9,133 bases of DNA from Planctomycetales bacterium (GCA_020050375.1 JAGVKR010000063.1:1-9133); one strand, 5' to 3'; numbered from the stretch's first letter, positions 1-6,084 are shown. A program made the numbers and translations. The notes: generated by a model from the sequence alone, not told the origin.

Positions 1-1
1 A

Positions 2-643
2 TCGGGTTCGGGCAAGAGCACGATTTTGCGTTGCATCAACGGATTGGAGCCATTCGAGGCGGGTGAAATCTCCATTGGTGACCGTCGACTTTCCGGCGTG
101 TTATCGCACCGGGAACGTCAGACCGAGCTCCAGCAGATTCGCCGCCGGGTGGGCATGGTCTTCCAGCAGTTCCACCTCTTCCCGCATCTGTCGGTGTTGG
201 GGAACGTGATCGAAGCCCCGGTCCATCTGCTGGGAAAGCCCCGCGAAGAGGCGGTGAACGAAGCCCGAGCGCTGCTCGATCGGGTGGGGCTGGGCGACCG
301 GCTCGACAGCACGCCGCAGCAACTTTCGGGGGGGCAGCAGCAGCGCGTCGCCATTGCCCGTTCGCTGGCGATGCAACCCGAGCTGATTCTGTTCGACGAA
401 CCGACGAGCGCCCTCGACCCGCAGATGACGGCTGAAGTTCTGGCGGTGATGTCGGACCTGGCGCAAGGGGGCCAGACGATGCTGGTCGTCACGCACGCGA
501 TGGGCTTCGCCCGCCGCGTCGCCAATCAGGTCCACGTCATCGCCGAGGGGGTGATCGTCGAGAGCGGCCCGCCGGAACAGATTTTCGATTCGCCGCAGAA
601 GCGCGAAACGCGAACACTTTTGCACCAGGCCGAGAATACCTGA
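2..643 (+). CDS. Polar amino acid ABC transporter ATP-binding protein (GlnQ/ArtP-like), 5' end missing
   Basis: This is the ATPase subunit of an ABC importer, predicted to sit on the cytoplasmic face of the membrane and power uptake of a polar amino acid. The frame is open from the window edge, so the N-terminus (roughly 35 residues by family length) is missing; 213 residues are visible. In order they show Walker A (SGSGKST, at the very edge), the Q-loop (VFQQFHLFPHLSVLGNV), the ABC signature (LSGGQQQRVAIARSLA), Walker B with the D-loop (LILFDEPTSALDP) and the switch His (VVTHAMGFA). The QQFHLFPHLSVLGNV stretch and the EAPVHLLG segment after it are typical of the polar-amino-acid branch rather than of lipid or metal exporters. 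The permease and binding protein would lie upstream, outside the window. Substrate cannot be told from the ATPase. All catalytic motifs are intact. Confidence 0.93.
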   Translation, partial: SGSGKSTILRCINGLEPFEAGEISIGDRRLSGVLSHRERQTELQQIRRRVGMVFQQFHLFPHLSVLGNVIEAPVHLLGKPREEAVNEARALLDRVGLGDRLDSTPQQLSGGQQQRVAIARSLAMQPELILFDEPTSALDPQMTAEVLAVMSDLAQGGQTMLVVTHAMGFARRVANQVHVIAEGVIVESGPPEQIFDSPQKRETRTLLHQAENT

Positions 644-671
644 TCGAACGCAGGGGACCGTTCAATTCCGA

Positions 672-700
672 TGGACTATAAATCGCGTTCACACTACAAT
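672..700 (+). promoter_or_regulatory. Candidate sigma-70-like promoter for the 785-1670 gene pair
   Basis: TGGACT (672-677) and TACAAT (695-700) are separated by 17 bases and match the -35 and -10 consensus at 4/6 and 5/6 positions. Transcription would start near 707 and leave a leader of about 78 bases before the ATG at 785. A second, weaker pair is TTGTCC (721-726) and AATACT (744-749), also 17 apart. The region is visibly more A/T-rich than its surroundings, which raises the chance of a spurious match. Confidence 0.35.
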
Positions 701-784
701 TGGCCGGGACTCTGTCACACTTGTCCCAAGGATCTTGCACAGAAATACTTGCAATAAATTGCCGACACTTTTTGAGATCGCAAA

Positions 785-1021
785 ATGAAAAAGAGAACCG
801 CTTCTGTTTCGAAATCGACGAAGAAAAGCACGGCTGGAAAGCCTAAACGCAAGAGTGAAAAATCGGCTTCAGAAAAACCATTGGGACCGACGGTTCGGAC
901 GATCAAGACGCTCGGCAAGGTTGGAACGATCAGCCTCGCGAGGATTCGCGCTGCGGTGAAAGCAGTCGCGGCACAAGAGAAAAGGGCCTTCGCAACGGGA
1001 AATACGTCGAGTGAAAGCTGA
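785..1021 (+). CDS. Small lysine-rich basic protein, first gene of a two-gene unit
   Basis: I do not recognise this 78-residue protein. The first 32 or so residues are low complexity, dominated by Lys, Ser, Thr and Ala, and probably disordered. The second half (about 33-68) is more ordered in character, with a segment GTISLARIRAAVKAVAAQ that could form an amphipathic basic helix. Such a layout suits nucleic-acid or acidic-protein contact, but nothing proves it. No signal peptide or membrane segment is present. Its TGA lies inside the start region of the next gene, whose GTG at 1011 overlaps it by 11 bases, so the two are probably co-translated. The Shine-Dalgarno is weak (GAG about 8 bases before the ATG). 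The A-rich codon use differs from the GC-rich flanking genes, which could reflect the Lys content or acquisition from elsewhere. Confidence 0.6.
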   Translation: MKKRTASVSKSTKKSTAGKPKRKSEKSASEKPLGPTVRTIKTLGKVGTISLARIRAAVKAVAAQEKRAFATGNTSSES

Positions 1022-1670
1022 TCGCGGGCCTGTGCGTGTCGGGTGGCGATTCGAGGACAGCGTTTTTATCAACTGTCCCTTCGACGCGCAATATGCCCCG
1101 TTGTTTGATGCCCTCGTATTTGCGATCCACGATTCGGGTTTCGTCGCGCGCTGCTCACTGGAGGTTGCGAATTCGGCGCAGAATCGACTGGAGAAGATCA
1201 TGAAGATCATCTCCGAATGTCGGTTTAGTATTCACGATCTTTCTCGCACCGACCTCGATCCGGCGCACAACCTGCCGCGATTCAATATGCCCCTCGAGCT
1301 CGGCATTGATCTCGGTTGTCGACGCTTTGGCCACGGTCGGCTCCGACAGAAGACGTCTCTGGTGCTGGACTCCGAGCCGTACCGATACCAGAAATTCATT
1401 TCCGACATCGCGGGACAGGATATCTGCGGACACTCGAATCAAGTCAACGAAACGATTCGCGTCGTTCGCGACTTCCTTGTGACAGAATCCGAACGAAAGG
1501 GAATCCCTGGCGGTTCGATGATCGCGGCACGATACGCGCGCTGCTTCGAGCGACTCCCTGTTTTGTGCCTCGCTGCCAGCATTCAGCCTTCGGAATTGAC
1601 GTTCCTCGACCGCGTGAATTTCGTCACGGCATGGCTGGCAGAATACCCGTTGAGCTCACCTTACTGGTGA
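1011..1670 (+). CDS. Uncharacterised protein with TIR/deoxyribosyltransferase-like Rossmann motifs
   Basis: This 219-residue soluble protein belongs to a family I recall only as hypothetical. An N-terminal strand runs into NCPFD (residues 21-25), followed by a helix (YAPLFDALVFAIHDSGF), a helix-strand unit ending IHDLSR (74-79), then RFNMPLELGIDLG (90-102) and a YRYQKFISDIAGQDI stretch (124-138). The order is like TIR and nucleoside 2-deoxyribosyltransferase folds: a strand with Asp, an SR-ending core strand, then a helix carrying Glu-Leu-Gly. Glu96 would then be the candidate catalytic or nucleotide-contacting residue. The C-terminal 60 residues look helical and may be a separate module. GTG 1011 is chosen for its overlap with the upstream stop and a GGGA upstream; GTG 1032 is an alternative. 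NAD(P) cleavage or nucleotide binding is inference. It is convergent with glgC, 28 bases apart, so functionally tied to the small gene before it. Confidence 0.75.
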   Translation: MKADRGPVRVGWRFEDSVFINCPFDAQYAPLFDALVFAIHDSGFVARCSLEVANSAQNRLEKIMKIISECRFSIHDLSRTDLDPAHNLPRFNMPLELGIDLGCRRFGHGRLRQKTSLVLDSEPYRYQKFISDIAGQDICGHSNQVNETIRVVRDFLVTESERKGIPGGSMIAARYARCFERLPVLCLAASIQPSELTFLDRVNFVTAWLAEYPLSSPYW

Positions 1671-1693
1671 CGTCATCTGGCTCGAACGAGCTC
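1668..1693. other. Short palindromes between convergent genes, possible weak bidirectional terminator
   Basis: The 28-base gap between two convergent stops holds the palindrome TGACGTCA (1668-1675, overlapping the first gene's TGA) and a hairpin GCTC-GAAC-GAGC (1680-1691). The stem is only four pairs and no T tract follows on either strand, so intrinsic termination is doubtful. Confidence 0.2.
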
Positions 1694-1698
1694 ATCGT

Positions 1699-2985
1699 CT
1701 ACATCTTCCACCCATTCGGCACGACGGAGTCCTTGATGACCACCATGATCCCGTCGCGGATCGCCGCGCAGTCGCCGATGTCGGCCTCGTCGATCCCCGA
1801 TTCGTTGCAGACGCGGACGTTGGATCCGATCCGGCAGTTCTTGTCGACGATCGCTCCGTCGATCCGCGTCCCGTCGCCGATGCCGACCGTCGGGCGTCCC
1901 GCGGCCCGGTCGGCGGCTAGTTCCTCGTCGGTCTGAAACAGATCGGCTCCCATCACGATCGAGTTGCGAATCGTCACATTTCGGCCGATCTGCGAGCGGA
2001 CGCCGACGATGCTGTTTTCAATCGTTGTCCCTTCGCCGATCCGGCAGCCGTCGGCGATGATGCTCCCCGAAATCGTCGAACCTTTGAACTGCGACGGCGG
2101 CAGAAATCGCAAGCGCGAATAGATGGGAGCGTTGGGAGAAATCAGCTCGAACGGGGGATTCGCCGAAGCCAGTTGCAGATTGGCCTCGTAAAACGCGCGG
2201 ATCGTGCCGATGTCCTCCCAGTAGCCGTCGTAAAGGAACGCCTGCACATGCCGGCTGCGAATCGATGCCGGAAAGATTTCCTTCCCGAAATCATGGTACG
2301 ACGTCTTTGTAAGCGTCTCGACGAGCGTATCGCGGTTGAACAGATAGATGCCCATGCTCGCCAGGCAGTCGCGACCGTGACTGGGGATCCCGTGGGCATC
2401 GATCCAGGCGGGTTCCGTCCGAACGAGCGCGACCTCCGCATCGGTCTGCGGCTTTTCGAGAAAACCGACGACGCGCCCGCTGTCGTCAAGACGGACGATG
2501 CCAAACGACGACGCTTGGCGACGCTCGACCGGCAACGCGGCAATCGTCACGTGGGCCTTGGTTTCGATGTGCGTGCGGATCATCCGCTCGAAGTCCATGC
2601 GGTAGAGCTGATCTCCCGAGAGGATCAGCACATAGTCGATTCCCGGCCCCTGGATCGAGCGCAGATTTTGACGCACGGCATCGGCCGTTCCTTGGTACCA
2701 GTCGGAACGATCCTGCGTCTGCTGGGCCGCAAGAATCTCGACGAACCCTCCACCGAACAAATCAAACTTGTAAGCCTGATTGATGTGCCGATTCAGGCTC
2801 ACCGAGTTGAACTGGGTCAGCACGTAAATTCGGTTGAGCCCGTTGTTGAGGCAGTTGGACAGTGGAATGTCGATCAGTCGATATTTCGCGGCCAGGGGGA
2901 CCGCTGGCTTGGACCGGTACTTGGTGAGCGGGTAGAGTCGCGTTCCTTTACCCCCACCGAGCACGAGCGTGATGATGTTGCGCAT
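1699..2985 (-). CDS. glgC: Glucose-1-phosphate adenylyltransferase (ADP-glucose pyrophosphorylase)
   Basis: It makes ADP-glucose and pyrophosphate from glucose-1-phosphate and ATP, the committed step of bacterial glycogen synthesis, in the cytoplasm. The 428-residue product is full length for the family. The nucleotidyltransferase domain shows GGGKGTRLYPLT (10-21) with KPAVP (26-30), GTADAVRQN (99-107), the catalytic Asp in SGDQLYRMD (123-131), the sugar-phosphate site FLEKP (175-179) and YWEDIGTIRAFYEANL (255-270). The C-terminal part (about 290-428) carries hexapeptide-like turns of a left-handed beta-helix. Sequence style (TKYRSKPAVPL, DKNCRIG, VVIKDSVVPNG) is cyanobacterial/plant-like rather than enterobacterial. 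The frame is open 75 codons further upstream, but that extension is not family-like; ATG at 2985 begins directly with the conserved MRNIITLVLGGG. No Shine-Dalgarno is evident. It has no glg neighbour here. Confidence 0.96.
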   Translation of the reverse strand: MRNIITLVLGGGKGTRLYPLTKYRSKPAVPLAAKYRLIDIPLSNCLNNGLNRIYVLTQFNSVSLNRHINQAYKFDLFGGGFVEILAAQQTQDRSDWYQGTADAVRQNLRSIQGPGIDYVLILSGDQLYRMDFERMIRTHIETKAHVTIAALPVERRQASSFGIVRLDDSGRVVGFLEKPQTDAEVALVRTEPAWIDAHGIPSHGRDCLASMGIYLFNRDTLVETLTKTSYHDFGKEIFPASIRSRHVQAFLYDGYWEDIGTIRAFYEANLQLASANPPFELISPNAPIYSRLRFLPPSQFKGSTISGSIIADGCRIGEGTTIENSIVGVRSQIGRNVTIRNSIVMGADLFQTDEELAADRAAGRPTVGIGDGTRIDGAIVDKNCRIGSNVRVCNESGIDEADIGDCAAIRDGIMVVIKDSVVPNGWKM

Positions 2986-3326
2986 GTTGAATTCGACGAT
3001 GCGGTCGTGAGGAGCAATGCCCGGATGGAGATGAGAAGCCGATGTGAACGCCGTTATGGTACACAAACTCGGCCAGAATGAAACCATCGTTCGGCGAGCC
3101 TGGCGACCCGGCTTGCATCCGCTTCGGAATGTGTTTCTACTGCTGGAAATGCCTGACGATCTGGTCTTTATGATGTGGCAGTATGCGGCTCGCATTCCCA
3201 CCGACCGCATGGATGCCGAGAATCACGTGTGGTTGCAGCCGGCGTCGGGAACCTGCCGGGTGGGGTTCACCGCTCGCCAATTGCCCAAGTGCATTCGGTC
3301 TTGAGATTTCGTCATTGTCTCGCGCG
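2986..3326. other. 341-base gap without a convincing gene; leader/promoter region of glgC
   Basis: Short open frames occur on both strands, but none has a recognisable product, a ribosome binding site or family-like composition. On the minus strand a weak promoter-like pair for glgC is TTCATT (3082-3077) and CATAAC (3058-3053) with an 18-base spacer, matching 3/6 and 4/6. That would give a leader of about 60 bases. Nothing else stands out. Confidence 0.3.
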
Positions 3327-3337
3327 TTACCGCGAGA
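3318..3337 (-). terminator. Hairpin at the stop codon of the lipoprotein gene
   Basis: TCTCGCG (3318-3324) and CGCGAGA (3331-3337) form a perfect seven-pair stem with a six-base loop, and the lipoprotein gene's TAA (3329-3327) sits in the loop. Read on the minus strand, no T tract follows, so it is at best a weak or Rho-aided terminator or an mRNA-end stabiliser. Confidence 0.3.
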
Positions 3338-3890
3338 ACGCCACCTGCAAGCGACGCGAGAGTTCCTGCTCGAGCTGATCGTCGCGTCCTTTGACAATCC
3401 AGCCGGCCGGAGCGGTTTCATCGACGACCAGGTCGAGATCGCGGCGTAAGGGGTTCCCCTGCTGGAACGTCGATCCACCCGCGGTGTTGTTGGCCACTCC
3501 CGGCAGATCTTCAATTTCTTTGAAGACCTCGACACCGATCAGATAGCCACCCTCTGTCGGAGTGACGTCAACGAACGCCTTTCGGCGAATCGATTGCATG
3601 GAGCTTTCGAGCCGGCTTTCCAAGCCATGTGAGTCGCGATGCCACGGCTCGAGCAGTCCCGCTCCGACTTTGTACTTGGTCTCGATTCTCCCGGGTTGCG
3701 AGCCGACCATTCGATTTTCGCGGGCGATGTCAAAATACTCGTGAACGACGTCGACGGTTCGCTCCCACACGACATCTTCGTTGTTGGCAGCCACAAAGAT
3801 CGGATTGGCCGCCACCACCGGTCGATACATGGCGCACCCCGAACCCCAAAGGCAAGTCAGCAGCACCAACGGCAGCAGCGGGCGAAGCAT
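3327..3890 (-). CDS. Predicted lipoprotein of a family seen in planctomycetes
   Basis: This 187-residue secreted protein has no known function. The N-terminus is a typical lipoprotein signal: MLRPLLPLVLLTCLWGSGC, with Cys19 as the lipidated residue, although Gly at -3 (GSGC) departs from the usual Leu/Val/Ile. The mature part has an invariant-looking NPIFVAANNEDVVWERTVDV segment (29-48), a central KVGAGLLEPWHRDS (74-87), a GYLIGVEVFKEIEDLP strand-helix (115-130) and ends in a basic amphipathic helix. I recall close relatives only from planctomycetes. The frame extends 27 codons upstream to 3971, but a start at 3890 places the signal peptide at the very N-terminus and is preferred. It is divergent from the M20 hydrolase gene, with a 223-base shared upstream region. 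Confidence 0.8.
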   Translation of the reverse strand: MLRPLLPLVLLTCLWGSGCAMYRPVVAANPIFVAANNEDVVWERTVDVVHEYFDIARENRMVGSQPGRIETKYKVGAGLLEPWHRDSHGLESRLESSMQSIRRKAFVDVTPTEGGYLIGVEVFKEIEDLPGVANNTAGGSTFQQGNPLRRDLDLVVDETAPAGWIVKGRDDQLEQELSRRLQVAFSR

Positions 3891-3984
3891 GCGAAATCGA
3901 GGAGGATCGGGACGGATGCCGGCGCAAACCGGCTGCCGAATTCGGAAGGGGCCGTAGTGTGCCAATTCCATCGAAAGCGGGCAA

Positions 3985-4013
3985 GATCAGTTCGTACCGA
4001 TCAGTTCGTACCG
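3985..4013. repeat. Perfect 14-base tandem repeat, two copies
   Basis: GATCAGTTCGTACC occurs at 3985-3998 and again at 3999-4012, with one further matching base. It lies between the divergent lipoprotein and M20 hydrolase genes, about 100 bases before the hydrolase ATG. It may be an operator made of two tandem half-sites or a simple slippage duplication. Confidence 0.85.
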
Positions 4014-4016
4014 CCG

Positions 4017-4034
4017 GTGCGACTCGTGCGACTC
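4017..4034. repeat. Perfect 9-base tandem repeat, two copies
   Basis: GTGCGACTC is present at 4017-4025 and 4026-4034, directly after the 14-base repeat and directly before the candidate -35 of the hydrolase gene. Confidence 0.8.
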
Positions 4035-4035
4035 C

Positions 4036-4064
4036 GTGCAAACGGTGCGGCGGCTGGCTACAAT
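4036..4064 (+). promoter_or_regulatory. Candidate promoter of the M20 hydrolase gene
   Basis: TACAAT (4059-4064, 5/6 to the -10 consensus) is preceded at 17 bases by GTGCAA (4036-4041, only 3/6 to the -35 consensus). The start would be near 4071, 43 bases before the ATG at 4114. The weak -35 and the tandem repeats abutting it would fit an activator-dependent promoter, but this is inference. Confidence 0.3.
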
Positions 4065-4113
4065 TCTCATCCAATGAAGTTGCTGTGATCCCCGCCGAGA
4101 AAGCCGAGCGAAG

Positions 4114-5298
4114 ATGACTGCCAATACCCCTGAACTTTCGAACCGCCTGCGTGCCCTCGTCAACCGCGACCGTCTGGTGAAAACAGTCGTCGATCTCGTC
4201 GCCGTCCCGAGCTGGACAGGCGACGCGCGCGGCGCGCTCGACTGTCTCGCGAACATTCTCACCAACGACGGATTTCGCGTCGAGCGACCGGCCGGCGGGC
4301 ATCCGACCGCGCCCGCCGTCGTCGTGCGGCTTGACAGCGGCAAACCGGGAAAGACGCTGCAGTTCAACGGGCACCTCGACACGGTTCACCTTCCCTTTGT
4401 CCCACCCGGAGTGTCAGGCGACCACATCACCGGCAGCGGCTCGTGCGACATGAAAGGGGGAACGGCGGCGGCCGTCGAAGCGTTGCGCGTATTGCGCGAC
4501 AGCGGGGCGCTGACCAACGGCGCTGTGCTTTTCACCGGTCACGATTTGCACGAAGCACCCTGGGGCCACGGCGAGCAGCTCGAAGGCCTGATTCGGGAAG
4601 GTTGCGTGGGGGATGCCGTGCTGATTCCGGAATATCTGAACGGGTGCATTCCCATTGTCGGCCGCGGACTGGCAACATGGAAGATCTGGATTCGCCGGCC
4701 GGGCGCGCCGATTCACGAAGTGATGCGGCCGCTCGATGAGCCTAGCGTCATTGACGCCGCTTCGGAGCTGATCGCCAGGTTCCGGCAGTACGCCACGCAC
4801 CTGAAGGAGAAGGTTGACCCGCTGGCGGGAACCGAAACGGTGTTCATTGGCCAGGTGCATTCGGGTGAAATCTTCAATCAGTACCCACAGGAATGCCGGC
4901 TGGAAGGGACACGCCGCTGGCTCCCGGGTGAGAAGCGGGCCAACGTCGAAGAGGAGTTCCGTAAACTGGTCGCCGGCGTGGCACAGCGCACGGGAACCAC
5001 GATCGACATCGAGTTCGAGATCGTCCGTGATGGCTTCCATCTCGATCGAGAGCACCCCTTCGTGAAGACCTTCCAGGAGGCCTTTTCGACCGTCAGTTCC
5101 GGCCAGACGATTTCGTGCGGCGCGAAGCCGTTCTGCGACGATTGCAACACGTTCTGGGCGCTGGCGAACGTCCCCGGAATCACGCACGGCCCAAACGCGG
5201 GCGGGGCCCACACACTGAGCGAATGGGTCTCGATCGACGACCTCGTCCGCGTGGCGCATCTCTATGCGCTGACGGCCGTCTCGTTTTGCGCCGCGTGA
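4114..5298 (+). CDS. M20-family metallohydrolase (ArgE/DapE-like deacylase or peptidase)
   Basis: A cytoplasmic two-metal (zinc-type) hydrolase of 394 residues, in the family that removes acyl groups from amino acids or cleaves small peptides. Metal ligands expected for the family are visible: His87 in NGHLDTV, bridging Asp112 in GSGSCDMKGG, Glu147, Glu173 in LIPEYLNG and His366 in GGAHTLSEWV. A dimerisation domain lies around 185-300. The usual Glu-Glu pair (catalytic base plus ligand) reads His146-Glu147 in HDLHEAPWGHG, so the base position is altered. This may define a subfamily with different chemistry. The exact substrate cannot be named; acetylornithine or succinyl-diaminopimelate hydrolysis is possible but not supported by context. 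ATG 4114 follows a purine-rich GAGCGAAG, and an in-frame stop at 4075 rules out a much longer form. A separate promoter and hairpin suggest it is transcribed apart from ilvNC. Confidence 0.88.
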   Translation: MTANTPELSNRLRALVNRDRLVKTVVDLVAVPSWTGDARGALDCLANILTNDGFRVERPAGGHPTAPAVVVRLDSGKPGKTLQFNGHLDTVHLPFVPPGVSGDHITGSGSCDMKGGTAAAVEALRVLRDSGALTNGAVLFTGHDLHEAPWGHGEQLEGLIREGCVGDAVLIPEYLNGCIPIVGRGLATWKIWIRRPGAPIHEVMRPLDEPSVIDAASELIARFRQYATHLKEKVDPLAGTETVFIGQVHSGEIFNQYPQECRLEGTRRWLPGEKRANVEEEFRKLVAGVAQRTGTTIDIEFEIVRDGFHLDREHPFVKTFQEAFSTVSSGQTISCGAKPFCDDCNTFWALANVPGITHGPNAGGAHTLSEWVSIDDLVRVAHLYALTAVSFCAA

Positions 5299-5314
5299 CA
5301 TCCATCGAGGATGT
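5298..5314 (+). terminator. Candidate hairpin terminator after the M20 hydrolase
   Basis: ACATCC (5298-5303) and GGATGT (5309-5314) make a perfect six-pair stem with a five-base loop, starting at the last base of the stop codon and followed by TTTGATA-like A/T-rich sequence (the stem's last T then TTGATA). The T run is short, so termination is possible but weak. Confidence 0.35.
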
Positions 5315-5319
5315 TTGAT

Positions 5320-5346
5320 ATCCGTTCGGCTGATCCGTTCGGCTGA
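5320..5346. repeat. Perfect 13-base tandem repeat, two copies
   Basis: ATCCGTTCGGCTG is repeated at 5320-5332 and 5333-5345, plus one more matching base. It ends two bases before the candidate -35 of ilvN. It shares the core ATCNGTTCG with the 14-base tandem repeat at 3985-4013. Confidence 0.85.
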
Positions 5347-5347
5347 C

Positions 5348-5376
5348 TTGTTAGCCGCCGAATCGGCCACTACACT
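5348..5376 (+). promoter_or_regulatory. Candidate promoter for ilvN-ilvC
   Basis: TTGTTA (5348-5353) and TACACT (5371-5376) are 17 bases apart and each match the consensus at 4/6. The start would be near 5383, giving a leader of about 130 bases. The leader holds a perfect inverted repeat GACCTG-AGG-CAGGTC (5421-5435) that could be an operator or RNA hairpin. No run of Val, Leu or Ile codons or T tract marks classical attenuation. Confidence 0.35.
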
Positions 5377-5514
5377 GGATTTTTCGCGAACCGCGGGGCA
5401 GCCGGTGTGTGTCTCAAATCGACCTGAGGCAGGTCGTGGTCCCGGGCGTCAACGGTGGCGCTCCCGCCTGTCGTCTTCAAACAGTGCGGTGCGATTTCCG
5501 ATTAGGCAAGAGGC

Positions 5515-6054
5515 ATGAAACACGTTTTATCGGCGCTGGTTATGAATCAACCGGGAGTGCTGGCGCACATTTCCGGGATGCTTGCGTCGCGCGCCTTCAA
5601 CATCGACAGCCTGGCTGTCGGCGCCACCGAAAGTCCGGAGCTATCGCGAATGACGTTCGTCGTGCACGGCGACGAGAAAACGCTCGATCAGGTCCGCAAG
5701 CAGCTTGAGAAAATCGTCACGGTCGTTCGCGTCATCGATTTCTCCAAAGAGAACTACGTCGAACGCGATCTGATGCTCATCAAAGTGAGCACCGATCATG
5801 GAAAACGCAGCGAAGTTCACGAGCTCGTGGATATTTTTCGTGCGAGAATCGTCGACGTCAGCTCGAGCCACGTGATGATCGAGATCTCCGGCCAGGAACG
5901 AAAGATTGAGGCTTTCATCGACATCATGCGGCCGTTTGGAATCCTCGAGCTGGTGCGCACCGGCCGTGTCGCCCTGCTCCGTTCGGCCGCCAGCTTCGAA
6001 GATCCTGACGAAGACCAACCCAGCCCCGAACCGCCGCCGGAAGCAACCGTTTGA
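5515..6054 (+). CDS. ilvN: Acetolactate synthase small (regulatory) subunit
   Basis: It is the regulatory subunit of acetohydroxyacid synthase, which condenses pyruvate to acetolactate, or pyruvate with 2-ketobutyrate to acetohydroxybutyrate, at the start of valine, leucine and isoleucine synthesis. The 179-residue product has an N-terminal ACT domain (about 3-75) with NQPGVLAHISGML and RAFNIDSLAVG, then the C-terminal small-subunit domain (about 83-157) with YVERDLMLIKV and IFRARIVDVSSSHVMIEI. The tail (158-179) is acidic and Pro-rich. Asn11, Gly14 and Asn29 align with residues known in E. coli IlvH to matter for valine feedback, so valine sensitivity is likely. The partner gene ilvB is absent from this window. 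ilvC follows after 72 bases and is probably in the same operon. The ATG at 5515 begins the conserved MKHVLSALV; an AGGC lies a few bases upstream. Confidence 0.95.
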   Translation: MKHVLSALVMNQPGVLAHISGMLASRAFNIDSLAVGATESPELSRMTFVVHGDEKTLDQVRKQLEKIVTVVRVIDFSKENYVERDLMLIKVSTDHGKRSEVHELVDIFRARIVDVSSSHVMIEISGQERKIEAFIDIMRPFGILELVRTGRVALLRSAASFEDPDEDQPSPEPPPEATV

Positions 6055-6063
6055 ACAAATAAC

Positions 6064-6084
6064 GAATGTCGAAATCAGAATGTC
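6064..6084. repeat. Short GAATGTC direct repeat between ilvN and ilvC
   Basis: GAATGTC occurs at 6064-6070 and 6078-6084, 14 bases apart, in an A-rich stretch. Strings of degenerate GAATGTC-type units are a pattern I associate with planctomycete intergenic DNA; here only two copies exist, so significance is low. Confidence 0.4.

Noticed and set aside
1316..1936. 206-codon plus-strand frame spanning the ends of the TIR-like gene and glgC
   Set aside because: It crosses two convergent genes with better evidence and its second half is Ser/Pro/Arg low complexity.
2173..3081. 302-codon open frame on the plus strand across glgC
   Set aside because: It is antisense to an unmistakable glgC, has no family-like motifs and is Arg/Val-rich in the way GC-rich shadow frames are.
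3044..3304. 86-codon plus-strand frame in the glgC upstream gap
   Set aside because: GTG start, no ribosome binding site, no recognisable motif; overlaps competing frames of similar quality on the other strand.
4414..5370. 318-codon open frame on the minus strand across the M20 hydrolase
   Set aside because: Antisense to a gene with intact metal-binding motifs; composition is that of a shadow frame.
5383..5514. T-box or peptide attenuator upstream of ilvN
   Set aside because: I see no T-box consensus, no terminator with a T run and no leader peptide rich in Val, Leu or Ile codons.
5315..5518. 67-codon TTG frame ending in an ATGA overlap with ilvN
   Set aside because: Its sequence is composed largely of the tandem repeat and leader hairpin, it has no ribosome binding site, and the overlap with ilvN is probably chance.
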